This document shows positions 7,221-13,065 of a stretch of DNA of 13,089 bases, piece after piece; position 1 is the stretch's first letter, and each line of letters opens with the position of its first letter. The stretch is from NCBI GenBank assembly GCA_030834765.1, contig JAUQXG010000313.1:1-13089 (forward strand), read 5' to 3'. The position numbers and the translations under genes were made by a program. Origin of the DNA: Lutispora sp. (GTDB lineage Bacteria; Bacillota; Clostridia; Lutisporales; Lutisporaceae). The notes under the pieces are model-generated. The model saw nothing but the letters and a program-made list of their open reading frames with translations. It was not told the DNA's origin and did no database searches.

Positions 7221-7763
7221 TTAGGATTCAACCTTGTTCACATGGGCCGGTGATTCATCCAATTCAAGTTGATAGCTCCTATATCTTTTCACCATCTCCA
7301 ACATAACCTCTGGAAACAGCCAAGCCCGAAAAGCCTCAGCGATTTCTGGATGTGCCATTGTTCCGCCATTTTTGCCTGCTTTGGATTCGATGCCTACTGC
7401 CTTTGTAGTACTAATCCATATTTTTGGCGTTAGGGTAGCACTGCTTGTCCGAATGGTCTGGATGAGCTTTTCACATTCGTCATCAAGGAAATTAGGATTA
7501 AACTTTTTTTCCCATAGTCTTAAGTACTCAATGGTATTGCTGTTTCTCAGCCAACTTTGAACAAGATATCCTGGGGATTCACTATTCTTTTCACGTGCGA
7601 TATCAGTAAGTGAAATATAAGGGCTGTGCCCGCAATTTGCGTTGATCATCTTTTCTCCAATAGAGGACAGATGTGAGCCGGGGACATCCAACAGATTCAG
7701 TTGTTCAAAGAGATGATCAGACATATAGTCGGCGTGCTCTTGTGTAAAGATTCCTTTAGCCAC
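7221..7763 (-). CDS. KilA-N domain protein, 5' end probably damaged
   Basis: As read from the GTG at 7763 the protein has 180 residues. Residues ~47-165 match the KilA-N DNA-binding domain of phage and bacterial proteins: SPYISLTDIAREKNSE, SWLRNSNTIEYLRLWEKKFN, KIWISTTKAVGIESKAGKNG, GTMAHPEIAEAFRAWLFPE. The GTG has no ribosome binding site. The same frame continues upstream (KVLKRLV) through a TGA at 7804-7802 to an ATG at 7840 that has a perfect GAGGTGG five bases before it. The natural protein was therefore probably ~206 residues, with codon 13 now a stop. It lies between the recombinase gene (63 bases from 7840) and the nuclease gene (112 bases). Family members are phage-encoded or accessory regulators; its exact job here is unknown. 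Confidence 0.8.
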   Translation of the reverse strand: MAKGIFTQEHADYMSDHLFEQLNLLDVPGSHLSSIGEKMINANCGHSPYISLTDIAREKNSESPGYLVQSWLRNSNTIEYLRLWEKKFNPNFLDDECEKLIQTIRTSSATLTPKIWISTTKAVGIESKAGKNGGTMAHPEIAEAFRAWLFPEVMLEMVKRYRSYQLELDESPAHVNKVES

Positions 7764-7840
7764 CAGACGCTTTAAAACTTTTTCCTGCGATATCCTATAC
7801 GTTCAAATTGCTTCAGCCCGCCGTTTTTCAGCTTCAGTCA
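7764..7840 (-). other. Probable original start region of the KilA-N gene, interrupted by TGA
   Basis: From the ATG at 7840-7838 the frame reads MTEAEKRRAEAI, then TGA, then TYRISQEKVLKRLV leading directly into the KilA-N coding sequence in the same frame. The ATG is preceded by GAGGTGG-ACGGC. The charged helical peptide and the strong ribosome binding site make this the likelier ancestral start. One base change at codon 13 (for example from TGG or CGA) would explain the break. Confidence 0.6.
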
Positions 7841-7903
7841 TGCCGTCCACCTCAATTCTACTTATACGGACATTATATCAAGATGAGCGTAGCTTGCATA
7901 GAC

Positions 7904-8536
7904 TTAATATTCCAAACTATGCCTCATTTCGTGTTTATAATCTATTTCTACACCTCCATCATGTTGAATAAGGATTCTCTCAATCGAGCTTTTAATATTT
8001 GCCTCATCCAATTCCGCTATATTAAGTGCTATGCAAAAATGCTTCTTAAGGGTATCTTCACTGATAGACGGTGCATTTTTACAAATCTTCTTTCCGTGCT
8101 CAACTTTATTGGCGCAACGCCAAACCACCTCGCCGGAAGGGCGGGTGATGCGCCGATAATTAGCACCACATTCCGCACAAACCAAAAGACCACTCAGTAC
8201 ATTCTGTGAACTGTACCGGGTGGCCTTCCTCTGGTTGGTATCTTCATCTATGTTACTGCGGTCTCCCTTGGCAACTTGAACGGCAAAGTAATCCTCGAAG
8301 CTGATGATATAGCCGATATACTTAGTGTTGGACAAAAGCTTGCTGATTGTCGGTCGTGTCCATCTTTCCTGCCCAGTGGACGAAAGAATTCCTTGCTCAA
8401 AAAGAAAATCGGCGATGCCTCCAAGGCTGTCGCCATTTAAATACCGTTGAAAAATTGATTTTACTACCTCTGCCTGCTGAGACTCTATAACAATACTATT
8501 CTGCTTTTGAACAAAACCATATGGGATATATGCCAT
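7904..8536 (-). CDS. Large-serine-recombinase accessory protein (recombinase and zinc-ribbon domains only)
   Basis: A 210-residue protein with the C-terminal parts of a large serine recombinase: a recombinase domain (residues ~3-95; MAYIPYGFVQKQ, VKSIFQRYLNGDSL, TISKLLSNTKYIGYI) and a zinc ribbon (LSGLLVCAECGANYRR, with C120, C123, C141, C152). The N-terminal resolvase domain with the catalytic serine is absent. The ATG at 8536 has AGGAAGG four bases upstream, so this is a complete short gene, not a truncation. Stand-alone proteins that begin with MA-IPYGY-like sequence are known in clostridial mobile elements, usually beside a catalytic partner. None is seen here. It probably helped excise or integrate the surrounding island. 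A GTG at 8572 in frame lacks a ribosome binding site. Confidence 0.85.
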   Translation of the reverse strand: MAYIPYGFVQKQNSIVIESQQAEVVKSIFQRYLNGDSLGGIADFLFEQGILSSTGQERWTRPTISKLLSNTKYIGYIISFEDYFAVQVAKGDRSNIDEDTNQRKATRYSSQNVLSGLLVCAECGANYRRITRPSGEVVWRCANKVEHGKKICKNAPSISEDTLKKHFCIALNIAELDEANIKSSIERILIQHDGGVEIDYKHEMRHSLEY

Positions 8537-8598
8537 GATTCCTTCCTTTCTTTCTTGACTATAAAAAGTCACATATATTGGGGTTTAGATTAAAGAAA

Positions 8599-8632
8599 GC
8601 ACCAAAAGTCAAGCATACGTGACTTTTGGTGC
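8599..8632 (-). terminator. Perfect 13-bp hairpin, probable terminator
   Basis: Arms GCACCAAAAGTCA (8599-8611) and TGACTTTTGGTGC (8620-8632) around an 8-base loop. On the minus strand TTTCTTT follows. It lies upstream of the recombinase gene and would stop transcripts coming from the larE side. Confidence 0.6.
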
Positions 8633-8695
8633 CTATATTTTGGTTTTACACTGGCTTTAATCCTGAGTTTCGTGTTATTTTCCCTATAAAATAGC

Positions 8696-8735
8696 AACAG
8701 ACCCGCCTTTTGCTTAAGCAAAAAACAGGTCTGTT
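8696..8735. terminator. 18-bp hairpin directly after the tRNA 3' fragment
   Basis: AACAGACC and GGTCTGTT (8696-8703 with 8728-8735) extend inward through ten further pairs, including G-U pairs when read on the minus strand, to a four-base loop TTAA. It begins five bases after the CCA of the tRNA fragment, where a tRNA gene terminator normally sits. The following U-tract is poor, so its efficiency is uncertain. Confidence 0.6.
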
Positions 8736-8739
8736 TACT

Positions 8740-8786
8740 TGGTACCCCTAACCGGATTCGAACCTCCGGCACACGATTTACGAAAG
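8740..8786 (-). tRNA. 3' tRNA fragment, probable attachment-site remnant (no complete tRNA)
   Basis: On the minus strand the block ends GAGGTTCGAATCC, GGTTAGGGGTACCA: a T-loop TTCGAAT, a 7-base acceptor strand TAGGGGT, discriminator A and encoded CCA (8742-8740). Going upstream the fragment reads like a tRNA back to the anticodon loop (TTCGTAA, anticodon position CGT). No matching acceptor strand, D-arm or anticodon 5' arm exists above 8786. The T-stem has mismatches (GGAGG against CCGGT). Tyrosine integrases often recombine in the 3' half of tRNA genes and leave such fragments. The fragment marks the edge of the accessory island and overlaps the stop codon of the DUF1461 gene. Confidence 0.55.
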
Positions 8787-9509
8787 AGTCCTCTCTTTCT
8801 TTACATCACGATTATTCACTTTCCACCCTACATTTTCTTTGGATATCAAATTTTTATAAAGCAGCTTTAAGACTATAATGCTTAGGACTATTAGGGTTAC
8901 TATTAATAAAGCAGAGTGATAGAAAAATTCTTCAGGCAATATATTTATAATGGGGTCAAGCTTGGGGTCAAATTGCCAATAATCATTTCTAAAAAATATT
9001 TTATGAAACATCACAAAAGCGGCATTAAAATTCATCATAAATGCTGTTAAAAGTATGATAGGAAGTAGTATGAGCATGGAAGAAGTTTGCTTTAAAAAGT
9101 AAAATTTCTTATTTTTAAGATTAAAAAACAAGCCTAAAGCACTAATAAATCCAGTTACAATAAGCAAAACATCAATAGAAGTAAAAATTCTTTTAACATC
9201 CTTGAAGTGGATTTGCCCATGCTCTGAGTATGGAATCGAAGGAAGTTTGAATTCTTGACCCTTTGGACTCAGTAAATAATTGATAACATAGTCATAATTT
9301 TTTATTATTTCATCTTTACTAAAATTTGATTGCTCTGCAATGTTTAAATATTCAATATCAAAATAGTATAGGGGCTTAAACATCAATGTTAATTTCACAG
9401 CTGAAAAAATAATAAACAAGCATAGAATCAAAGAAAGTGATATCTGAAATACTTTATATTTTTTATGATTTGTTTTCTTAACATCATATGCATAATCTGG
9501 CAAACTCAT
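8778..9509 (-). CDS. DUF1461 (TIGR01906-like) integral membrane protein
   Basis: A 243-residue membrane protein with four or five hydrophobic helices: residues ~22-45, ~113-130, ~142-163 and ~196-218. The extracytoplasmic loop after the first helix holds YYFDIEYLN, then SKDEIIKNYDYVINYL, and the motif HGQIHFKDVKRIF just before helix two. This order is characteristic of the DUF1461/TIGR01906 family, whose function is unknown. It starts 14 bases after the larE stop, behind GGGGGTCGAG, so it is the last gene of that operon. Its last codons (RTLS, TAA) run into the tRNA 3' fragment. The native C-terminus may therefore have been changed by recombination there. Confidence 0.85.
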   Translation of the reverse strand: MSLPDYAYDVKKTNHKKYKVFQISLSLILCLFIIFSAVKLTLMFKPLYYFDIEYLNIAEQSNFSKDEIIKNYDYVINYLLSPKGQEFKLPSIPYSEHGQIHFKDVKRIFTSIDVLLIVTGFISALGLFFNLKNKKFYFLKQTSSMLILLPIILLTAFMMNFNAAFVMFHKIFFRNDYWQFDPKLDPIINILPEEFFYHSALLIVTLIVLSIIVLKLLYKNLISKENVGWKVNNRDVKKERTLS

Positions 9510-9523
9510 TTCTCGACCCCCAT

Positions 9524-10357
9524 CTATTCAATATCTTTACACAGTTCTTCGTCTCTTAATGTCATATTCATACTTCCTGTTCTGAATCCTTCTAAGTCTA
9601 AAGTAATGTATAAAAAACCCAGCTCTTTCAGTCTTTTAGAAATAGTATCAGAATGGTTCAAAAAGTATTCAAATTCACTTTTAGGTATTTCAATTCTAGC
9701 AATGGTTTCGTGATGCCTTACTCGTAATTCTCTAAAGCCTAAATTACGGATAAAGTCTTCCGCTTCATCTATTGTTTTAAGTTTTTCTTGAGTTATCTTG
9801 GTTCCATAGGGAAACCTAGAAGACAAACAAGCAAAGGATGGCTTATCCCAAGTGGGAAGATCAAGCTGTTTTGAAAGTTCTCTTATATCTTCCTTGGTAA
9901 ATCCAGCTTCTTTTAAAGGGCTTACTATACCAAATTCTCGGGCAGCTCTCATACCAGGTCTATGATCATTTTTATCGTCATAATTAGCGCCATCAAGTAT
10001 ATATTTTATACTTAGCTCATCTGCAATTTCTTTAAGTTTGGTAAACAGCTCATTCTTGCAGAAGTAACAGCGATCAGGAGGATTGTCAGCGAAGCCCGCT
10101 ATTTCAAGCTCACTTGTATGTATCAAAATATGTTTGACACCAATTTGTTTCGCATAATTTTCAGAATCCTCAAGTTCTCTGCTCGGATAAGTTTCAGAGC
10201 TTGAAGTAACCGCAACTACAAAATCACCAAGGACATCCTTTGCTACTTTTAATAGTAAAGTGCTGTCTACTCCGCCTGAATAAGCAATCATCACATGCCC
10301 TAAATCAGATATGATTTCTTTAAGCCTTTCATATTTATAATTCAAATTTTGCTCCAT
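9524..10357 (-). CDS. larE: LarE-type ATP-dependent sacrificial sulfur transferase
   Basis: This 277-residue protein has an N-terminal PP-loop ATP pyrophosphatase domain with SGGVDS at 27-32, a DRCYFCK motif (C97/C100) and FACLSSRFPYG with Cys177, which aligns with Cys176 of Lactobacillus plantarum LarE. In LarE that cysteine gives up its sulfur to make the dithio acid arms of the nickel-pincer cofactor of lactate racemase. I use the ATG at 10357 (AAAGGAAG upstream), not an in-frame start at 10408 that adds 17 residues across a terminator. No larA, larB or larC is present here, so the acceptor may be a different molecule, or the partners lie elsewhere. The gap to the upstream gene holds a terminator and no room for a full promoter. 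Expression probably depends on read-through. Confidence 0.92.
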   Translation of the reverse strand: MEQNLNYKYERLKEIISDLGHVMIAYSGGVDSTLLLKVAKDVLGDFVVAVTSSSETYPSRELEDSENYAKQIGVKHILIHTSELEIAGFADNPPDRCYFCKNELFTKLKEIADELSIKYILDGANYDDKNDHRPGMRAAREFGIVSPLKEAGFTKEDIRELSKQLDLPTWDKPSFACLSSRFPYGTKITQEKLKTIDEAEDFIRNLGFRELRVRHHETIARIEIPKSEFEYFLNHSDTISKRLKELGFLYITLDLEGFRTGSMNMTLRDEELCKDIE

Positions 10358-10387
10358 ATTATGCTTCCTTTCATATATAAAATTACT

Positions 10388-10418
10388 AATAAAAAACCAG
10401 CTCCTCATGGGAGCTTAT
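10388..10418 (-). terminator. Terminator or attenuator between the LDCC gene and larE
   Basis: Stem AGCTCC/GGAGCT (10410-10415 with 10399-10404), loop of five, then GGTTTTTT on the minus strand. It sits 7 bases after the LDCC stop and 31 before larE, and would reduce transcription into larE and the DUF1461 gene. Confidence 0.7.
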
Positions 10419-10424
10419 TTCTTG

Positions 10425-10550
10425 TTAATTATTCTTTTTAGGTCTATCAATTTTACAACAATCTAATCTTTCATTTCCAAACTCTTTTTCGCTTGACTTT
10501 GCTAATCCATTTAGAAATTTTGATAATGCACTTTTTATTGCTTTAAGCAT
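10425..10550 (-). CDS. Small LDCC-motif putative metal-binding protein
   Basis: A 41-residue protein from ATG 10550 to TAA 10427-10425, with AGGTGATTGT before the start. It has an amphipathic, lysine-rich N-terminal helix (MLKAIKSALSKFLNGLAK), then EFGNERLDCCKID and a basic tail. The LDCC sequence near the C-terminus matches the small clostridial proteins described as LDCC-motif putative metal-binding proteins; their function is unknown. The adjacent cysteines could hold a metal or a persulfide. It lies between the Cys-rich DUF2318 gene (55 bases upstream) and larE, which supports a metal or sulfur role by association only. Easily missed because of its length. Confidence 0.75.
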   Translation of the reverse strand: MLKAIKSALSKFLNGLAKSSEKEFGNERLDCCKIDRPKKNN

Positions 10551-10605
10551 ACAATCACCTCTTTAAAGACAACCTAGTATCTTGTTTTATTATATCTTAT
10601 TTCTG

Positions 10606-11157
10606 CTAATTTCTCTTCCAGTCAGCAAAATAATCTTTATTATCTTTTAAAAATTGCGCTGATATCATGATATTATCTCCATCAACTGTTTTATTTTCAC
10701 TCATAACAGGTACTGGATTACATCCGCCCTTGACTATTTCTATATCGTCCACACCAAATACATTGCCGCAATTTTGGCATATTACTGCATTTCCTTCTTG
10801 CTTATAATATCCTTGCCCAGAATCAAAGCATACCTGACATGTATTAAGTGCAGTTCTTACTGTTCAATCTGTTGCTTTAACTGCCATTACTTCCATATAG
10901 GTGTCTCCAGCTTTATATGGATAGAACTTAGCTGTTTCTGTAACTTCCTTCACGTCTATTTTTAAATCACCGTCGGTTACAACCGGAGCTATCTCTTGTG
11001 TGTTTTGTGCCTGCGGAATTTCCTCAGTTGGTTTGGGCTTATTGTTATTCATTGCATAAAAAGAACCGCCAGCTAAAACTAAAATGATAAAGATTATTAT
11101 AAAACCTTTATTGCCATTGCTTTTATTACTTTTTTTATTCCTATTATTTTCTTTCAC
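10606..11157 (-). pseudogene. DUF2318 membrane-anchored Cys-rich protein, interrupted by in-frame TGA
   Basis: The frame from GTG 11157 (AAAGGTGG eight bases upstream) to TAG 10608-10606 has 183 codons, with codon 98 a TGA (10866-10864). Before it lie a cytoplasmic Asn/Lys-rich start, one membrane anchor (residues ~18-36), a Pro-rich linker and the DUF2318 opening ETAKFYPYKAGDTYMEVMAVKATD. After it the same frame continues the family perfectly: TVRTALNTCQVCFDSGQGYY, then VICQNCGNVF and GGCNPVPV, ending FADWKRN. All five conserved cysteines are past the TGA. Relatives as I recall them have Gly at the TGA position (GGA to TGA is one change). The simplest reading is a nonsense mutation. Read-through or selenocysteine insertion cannot be excluded, because the downstream half shows no decay. 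Probably heads the LDCC-larE-DUF1461 transcript. Confidence 0.8.
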
Positions 11158-11188
11158 CTAAAATACCACCTTTCATAAGTATATCTAT

Positions 11189-11223
11189 ACTATACGCATT
11201 AATTATGAAGATATTATGAAGAT
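11189..11223 (-). promoter_or_regulatory. Promoter with two tandem 11-bp repeats upstream of the DUF2318 gene
   Basis: The 11-mer ATTATGAAGAT occurs twice without a gap (11202-11212 and 11213-11223). On the minus strand a TATAGT -10 candidate lies at 11194-11189, which places the repeats over the -35 region, where no TTGACA is present. Head-to-tail 11-bp repeats over a weak -35 are the layout used by OmpR/PhoB-family activators. Activation by such a regulator is an inference. Confidence 0.5.
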
Positions 11224-11256
11224 ACACATTTTGATGCATGCTAAATTCATAAAAGA

Positions 11257-11285
11257 TAGGCAACGATTCAAATATTATGTATAAT
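11257..11285 (+). promoter_or_regulatory. Promoter of hydE
   Basis: Perfect TATAAT at 11280-11285 with TAGGCA (four of six matches to TTGACA) 17 bases upstream. Transcription would begin about 23 bases before the GTG start. Confidence 0.6.
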
Positions 11286-11315
11286 TAAGTAAAACAAGAA
11301 ACCAGGAGGTATACT

Positions 11316-12338
11316 GTGCTTTCAATAATTGATAAAGGGAAAAACAGTCATGATTTGACTAAAGATGAAATTATAAGCTTATTAGGATGTTCAACCTATG
11401 ATTCAGCCTTATTTGATGCTGCCAATTGTGTCAGAGAAAAGTATTTAGGCAATGAAGTTCATCTAAGAGGGTTAATAGAGTTTTCAAATATCTGCAAACA
11501 AGACTGTCTTTATTGCGGTTTAAGAAAAGATAATCAAAATGTAAAAAGATATAGATTAGACCCTGAGACAATAATTGACTTTGCCACAAAAGCCAAATCA
11601 TATGGCTATAAAACGCTGGTTCTTCAATCAGGAGAAGATCCATTTTATACAACTGATTTAATATGCGATTTAGTGACAAAGCTCAAAAAATTAGACTTTG
11701 CAATCACTTTGAGTATTGGTGAAAAAACATTTGAAGAATATAAAGCTTATCGTGAAGCTGGTGCAGACAGATATCTTCTTAGGATAGAGACCACTGATAA
11801 ATCACTATATGAAAAGCTTGATCCAAATATGAGTTTTGATAACAGATTGCGATGTTTAAAGGACCTTAAAGCACTGGGATATGAGTTAGGGACTGGCAGT
11901 TTGATAGGATTACCTGGTCAGACCTTAGAATCATTGGCTGATGATATATTATTCTTTAAAGCTATGGATGCAGACATGATAGGGGTTGGTCCTTTTATCC
12001 CAAATCCCGACACCCCGCTGCAAAATGAAGCTGGCGGAACATTTAACCTGGCACTTAAAGTTATGGCAATAACCAGGCTTCTAATGCCAGATATCAATAT
12101 TCCTGCAACTACAGCTATGGAGACCTTAGATAAAAATGGCAGAATAATTGCCCTTCAAAGTGGCGCTAATGTGGTCATGCCAAATGTAACGGAAGGCGAA
12201 TATAGAAAGCTTTATCAGCTATATCCAGGGAAAATATGTACAGGGGATACCCCTGCTCATTGCAGGGGTTGTATCACAGGTAAAATTACTTCTATAGGAA
12301 GAGAGATATCTCAGGATTATGGCGGAAGAAAGAGATAA
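11316..12338 (+). CDS. hydE: HydE, [FeFe]-hydrogenase H-cluster radical SAM maturase
   Basis: A 340-residue radical SAM enzyme. HydE acts with HydF and HydG to build the diiron subcluster of the H-cluster. The radical SAM cluster motif C60-KQD-C64-LY-C67 lies in FSNICKQDCLYCGLR. The barrel follows with LQSGEDPFYTTDL, LRIETTDKSLYEKLDP, TGSLIGLPGQTLESL and GVGPFIPNPDTPLQ, all HydE-like and unlike BioB. The C-terminus has a second cysteine set, C308-x7-C316-xx-C319, the spacing of the extra, non-essential [2Fe-2S] site in Thermotoga maritima HydE. The start is a GTG behind a perfect AGGAGGT at five bases. It is divergent from the DUF2318 operon and shows no maturation partner in the window. It implies an anaerobe with a [FeFe] hydrogenase. 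Confidence 0.95.
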   Translation: MLSIIDKGKNSHDLTKDEIISLLGCSTYDSALFDAANCVREKYLGNEVHLRGLIEFSNICKQDCLYCGLRKDNQNVKRYRLDPETIIDFATKAKSYGYKTLVLQSGEDPFYTTDLICDLVTKLKKLDFAITLSIGEKTFEEYKAYREAGADRYLLRIETTDKSLYEKLDPNMSFDNRLRCLKDLKALGYELGTGSLIGLPGQTLESLADDILFFKAMDADMIGVGPFIPNPDTPLQNEAGGTFNLALKVMAITRLLMPDINIPATTAMETLDKNGRIIALQSGANVVMPNVTEGEYRKLYQLYPGKICTGDTPAHCRGCITGKITSIGREISQDYGGRKR

Positions 12339-12384
12339 TTCTACAATCATCGACATATTTTTACGAAATCCCCTAATCTTGCAT

Positions 12385-12412
12385 TTTACTTTTTTATAGC
12401 TTGTGCTATACT
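12385..12412 (+). promoter_or_regulatory. Extended -10 promoter of the lipoprotein gene
   Basis: TATACT (12407-12412) preceded by TGC, giving an extended -10. A four-of-six -35 TTTACT (12385-12390) lies 16 bases upstream. The start codon is about 43 bases downstream. Confidence 0.6.
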
Positions 12413-12454
12413 AGCTTAGTAAAAAATCATATCATATACAAAGGGGATTATAAA

Positions 12455-13027
12455 ATGAAAACTAGAACACTGTTGATAACATTAGCTTTAACAACAGCAC
12501 TATTTGCCGGATGCGCTAAGCAGCCTGCTCCAGTAGTAGAAACACCAGTAGCAGAAGCACCAAAAGTAGAAGAGCCAAAGACAGATGTCGTAACAACAGC
12601 TTCAATAGTAGATACAGAAGCTGCCTTTGAAAAAGCTATGAGCAGCGAAGGTACATGGATTATTGCATCATTAAAAGATTTAACTTTTGATAAGGAACTT
12701 GTACTGGATGGCGAATTTAAGAATGGTAAAAAAGATGCTGAAGGTAAAGATGTAGTACAACGTAAAATAGGTTTATACACCCAAGATGACAAGCATGTTG
12801 TTACTGCTAGATTCACTTTAACAGCACCAAAATTAACTGTTACTAGCCCAGAAGCAAGCATTCAACATGGAACTTTCAAAGGTGATCTTTATGTTTCATC
12901 AATAAACTTCCAATTAGTAGATGCTACAGTTGATGGAAACGTATACTTCACTACTGATGAAGCAAAATCTACATTCAAAATGGATGATAAGAGTTCTGTA
13001 ACTGGAGTTCAAGAATTAAAGAAATAA
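12455..13027 (+). CDS. Secreted lipoprotein with beta-rich domain, unknown function
   Basis: A 190-residue protein. The signal peptide MKTRTLLITLALTTALFAGC ends in the lipobox LFAGC with Cys20 the lipid-attachment site. An Ala/Pro/Val/Glu-rich linker follows (residues ~21-50). The remaining ~140 residues alternate hydrophobic and polar residues, with several short strands (WIIASLKDLTF, KELVLDGEF, ASIQHGTFKGDLYVSS, ATVDGNVYFTTDEAKSTF). The repeated DG/GN turns suggest a beta-solenoid-like or stacked-sheet fold. There are no cysteines beyond the lipobox and no catalytic motif that I recognise. The ATG at 12455 follows AAGGGG at eight bases; a GTG at 12401 in frame would start before the signal peptide and inside the promoter. 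It has its own promoter and two hairpins behind it, so it is a single-gene unit. Confidence 0.8.
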   Translation: MKTRTLLITLALTTALFAGCAKQPAPVVETPVAEAPKVEEPKTDVVTTASIVDTEAAFEKAMSSEGTWIIASLKDLTFDKELVLDGEFKNGKKDAEGKDVVQRKIGLYTQDDKHVVTARFTLTAPKLTVTSPEASIQHGTFKGDLYVSSINFQLVDATVDGNVYFTTDEAKSTFKMDDKSSVTGVQELKK

Positions 13028-13030
13028 TTT

Positions 13031-13053
13031 AATATAGGACAATCGTCCATATT
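13031..13053 (+). terminator. Hairpin after the lipoprotein gene
   Basis: AATAT-A-GGAC, loop AATC, GTCC-ATATT: nine pairs with one bulged A, four bases after the stop codon. No T-run follows, so it is more likely an RNA 3'-stabilising hairpin than a terminator. Confidence 0.4.
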
Positions 13054-13065
13054 ATAAAAATAGTA

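Noticed and set aside
7808..8209. 133-codon plus-strand open frame
   Set aside because: It lies antisense to the recombinase gene, which has clear domains and a good start; the plus frame has no ribosome binding site or recognisable motif.
8740..8830. Complete tRNA gene
   Set aside because: No 5' acceptor strand, D-arm or anticodon 5' arm pairs with the visible 3' half, and the T-stem has mismatches.
11316..12338. Biotin synthase (BioB) or ThiH
   Set aside because: The overall radical SAM layout is similar, but the C-terminal C-x7-C-xx-C set and the GPFIPNPDTPL and GSLIGLPGQT segments are those of HydE.
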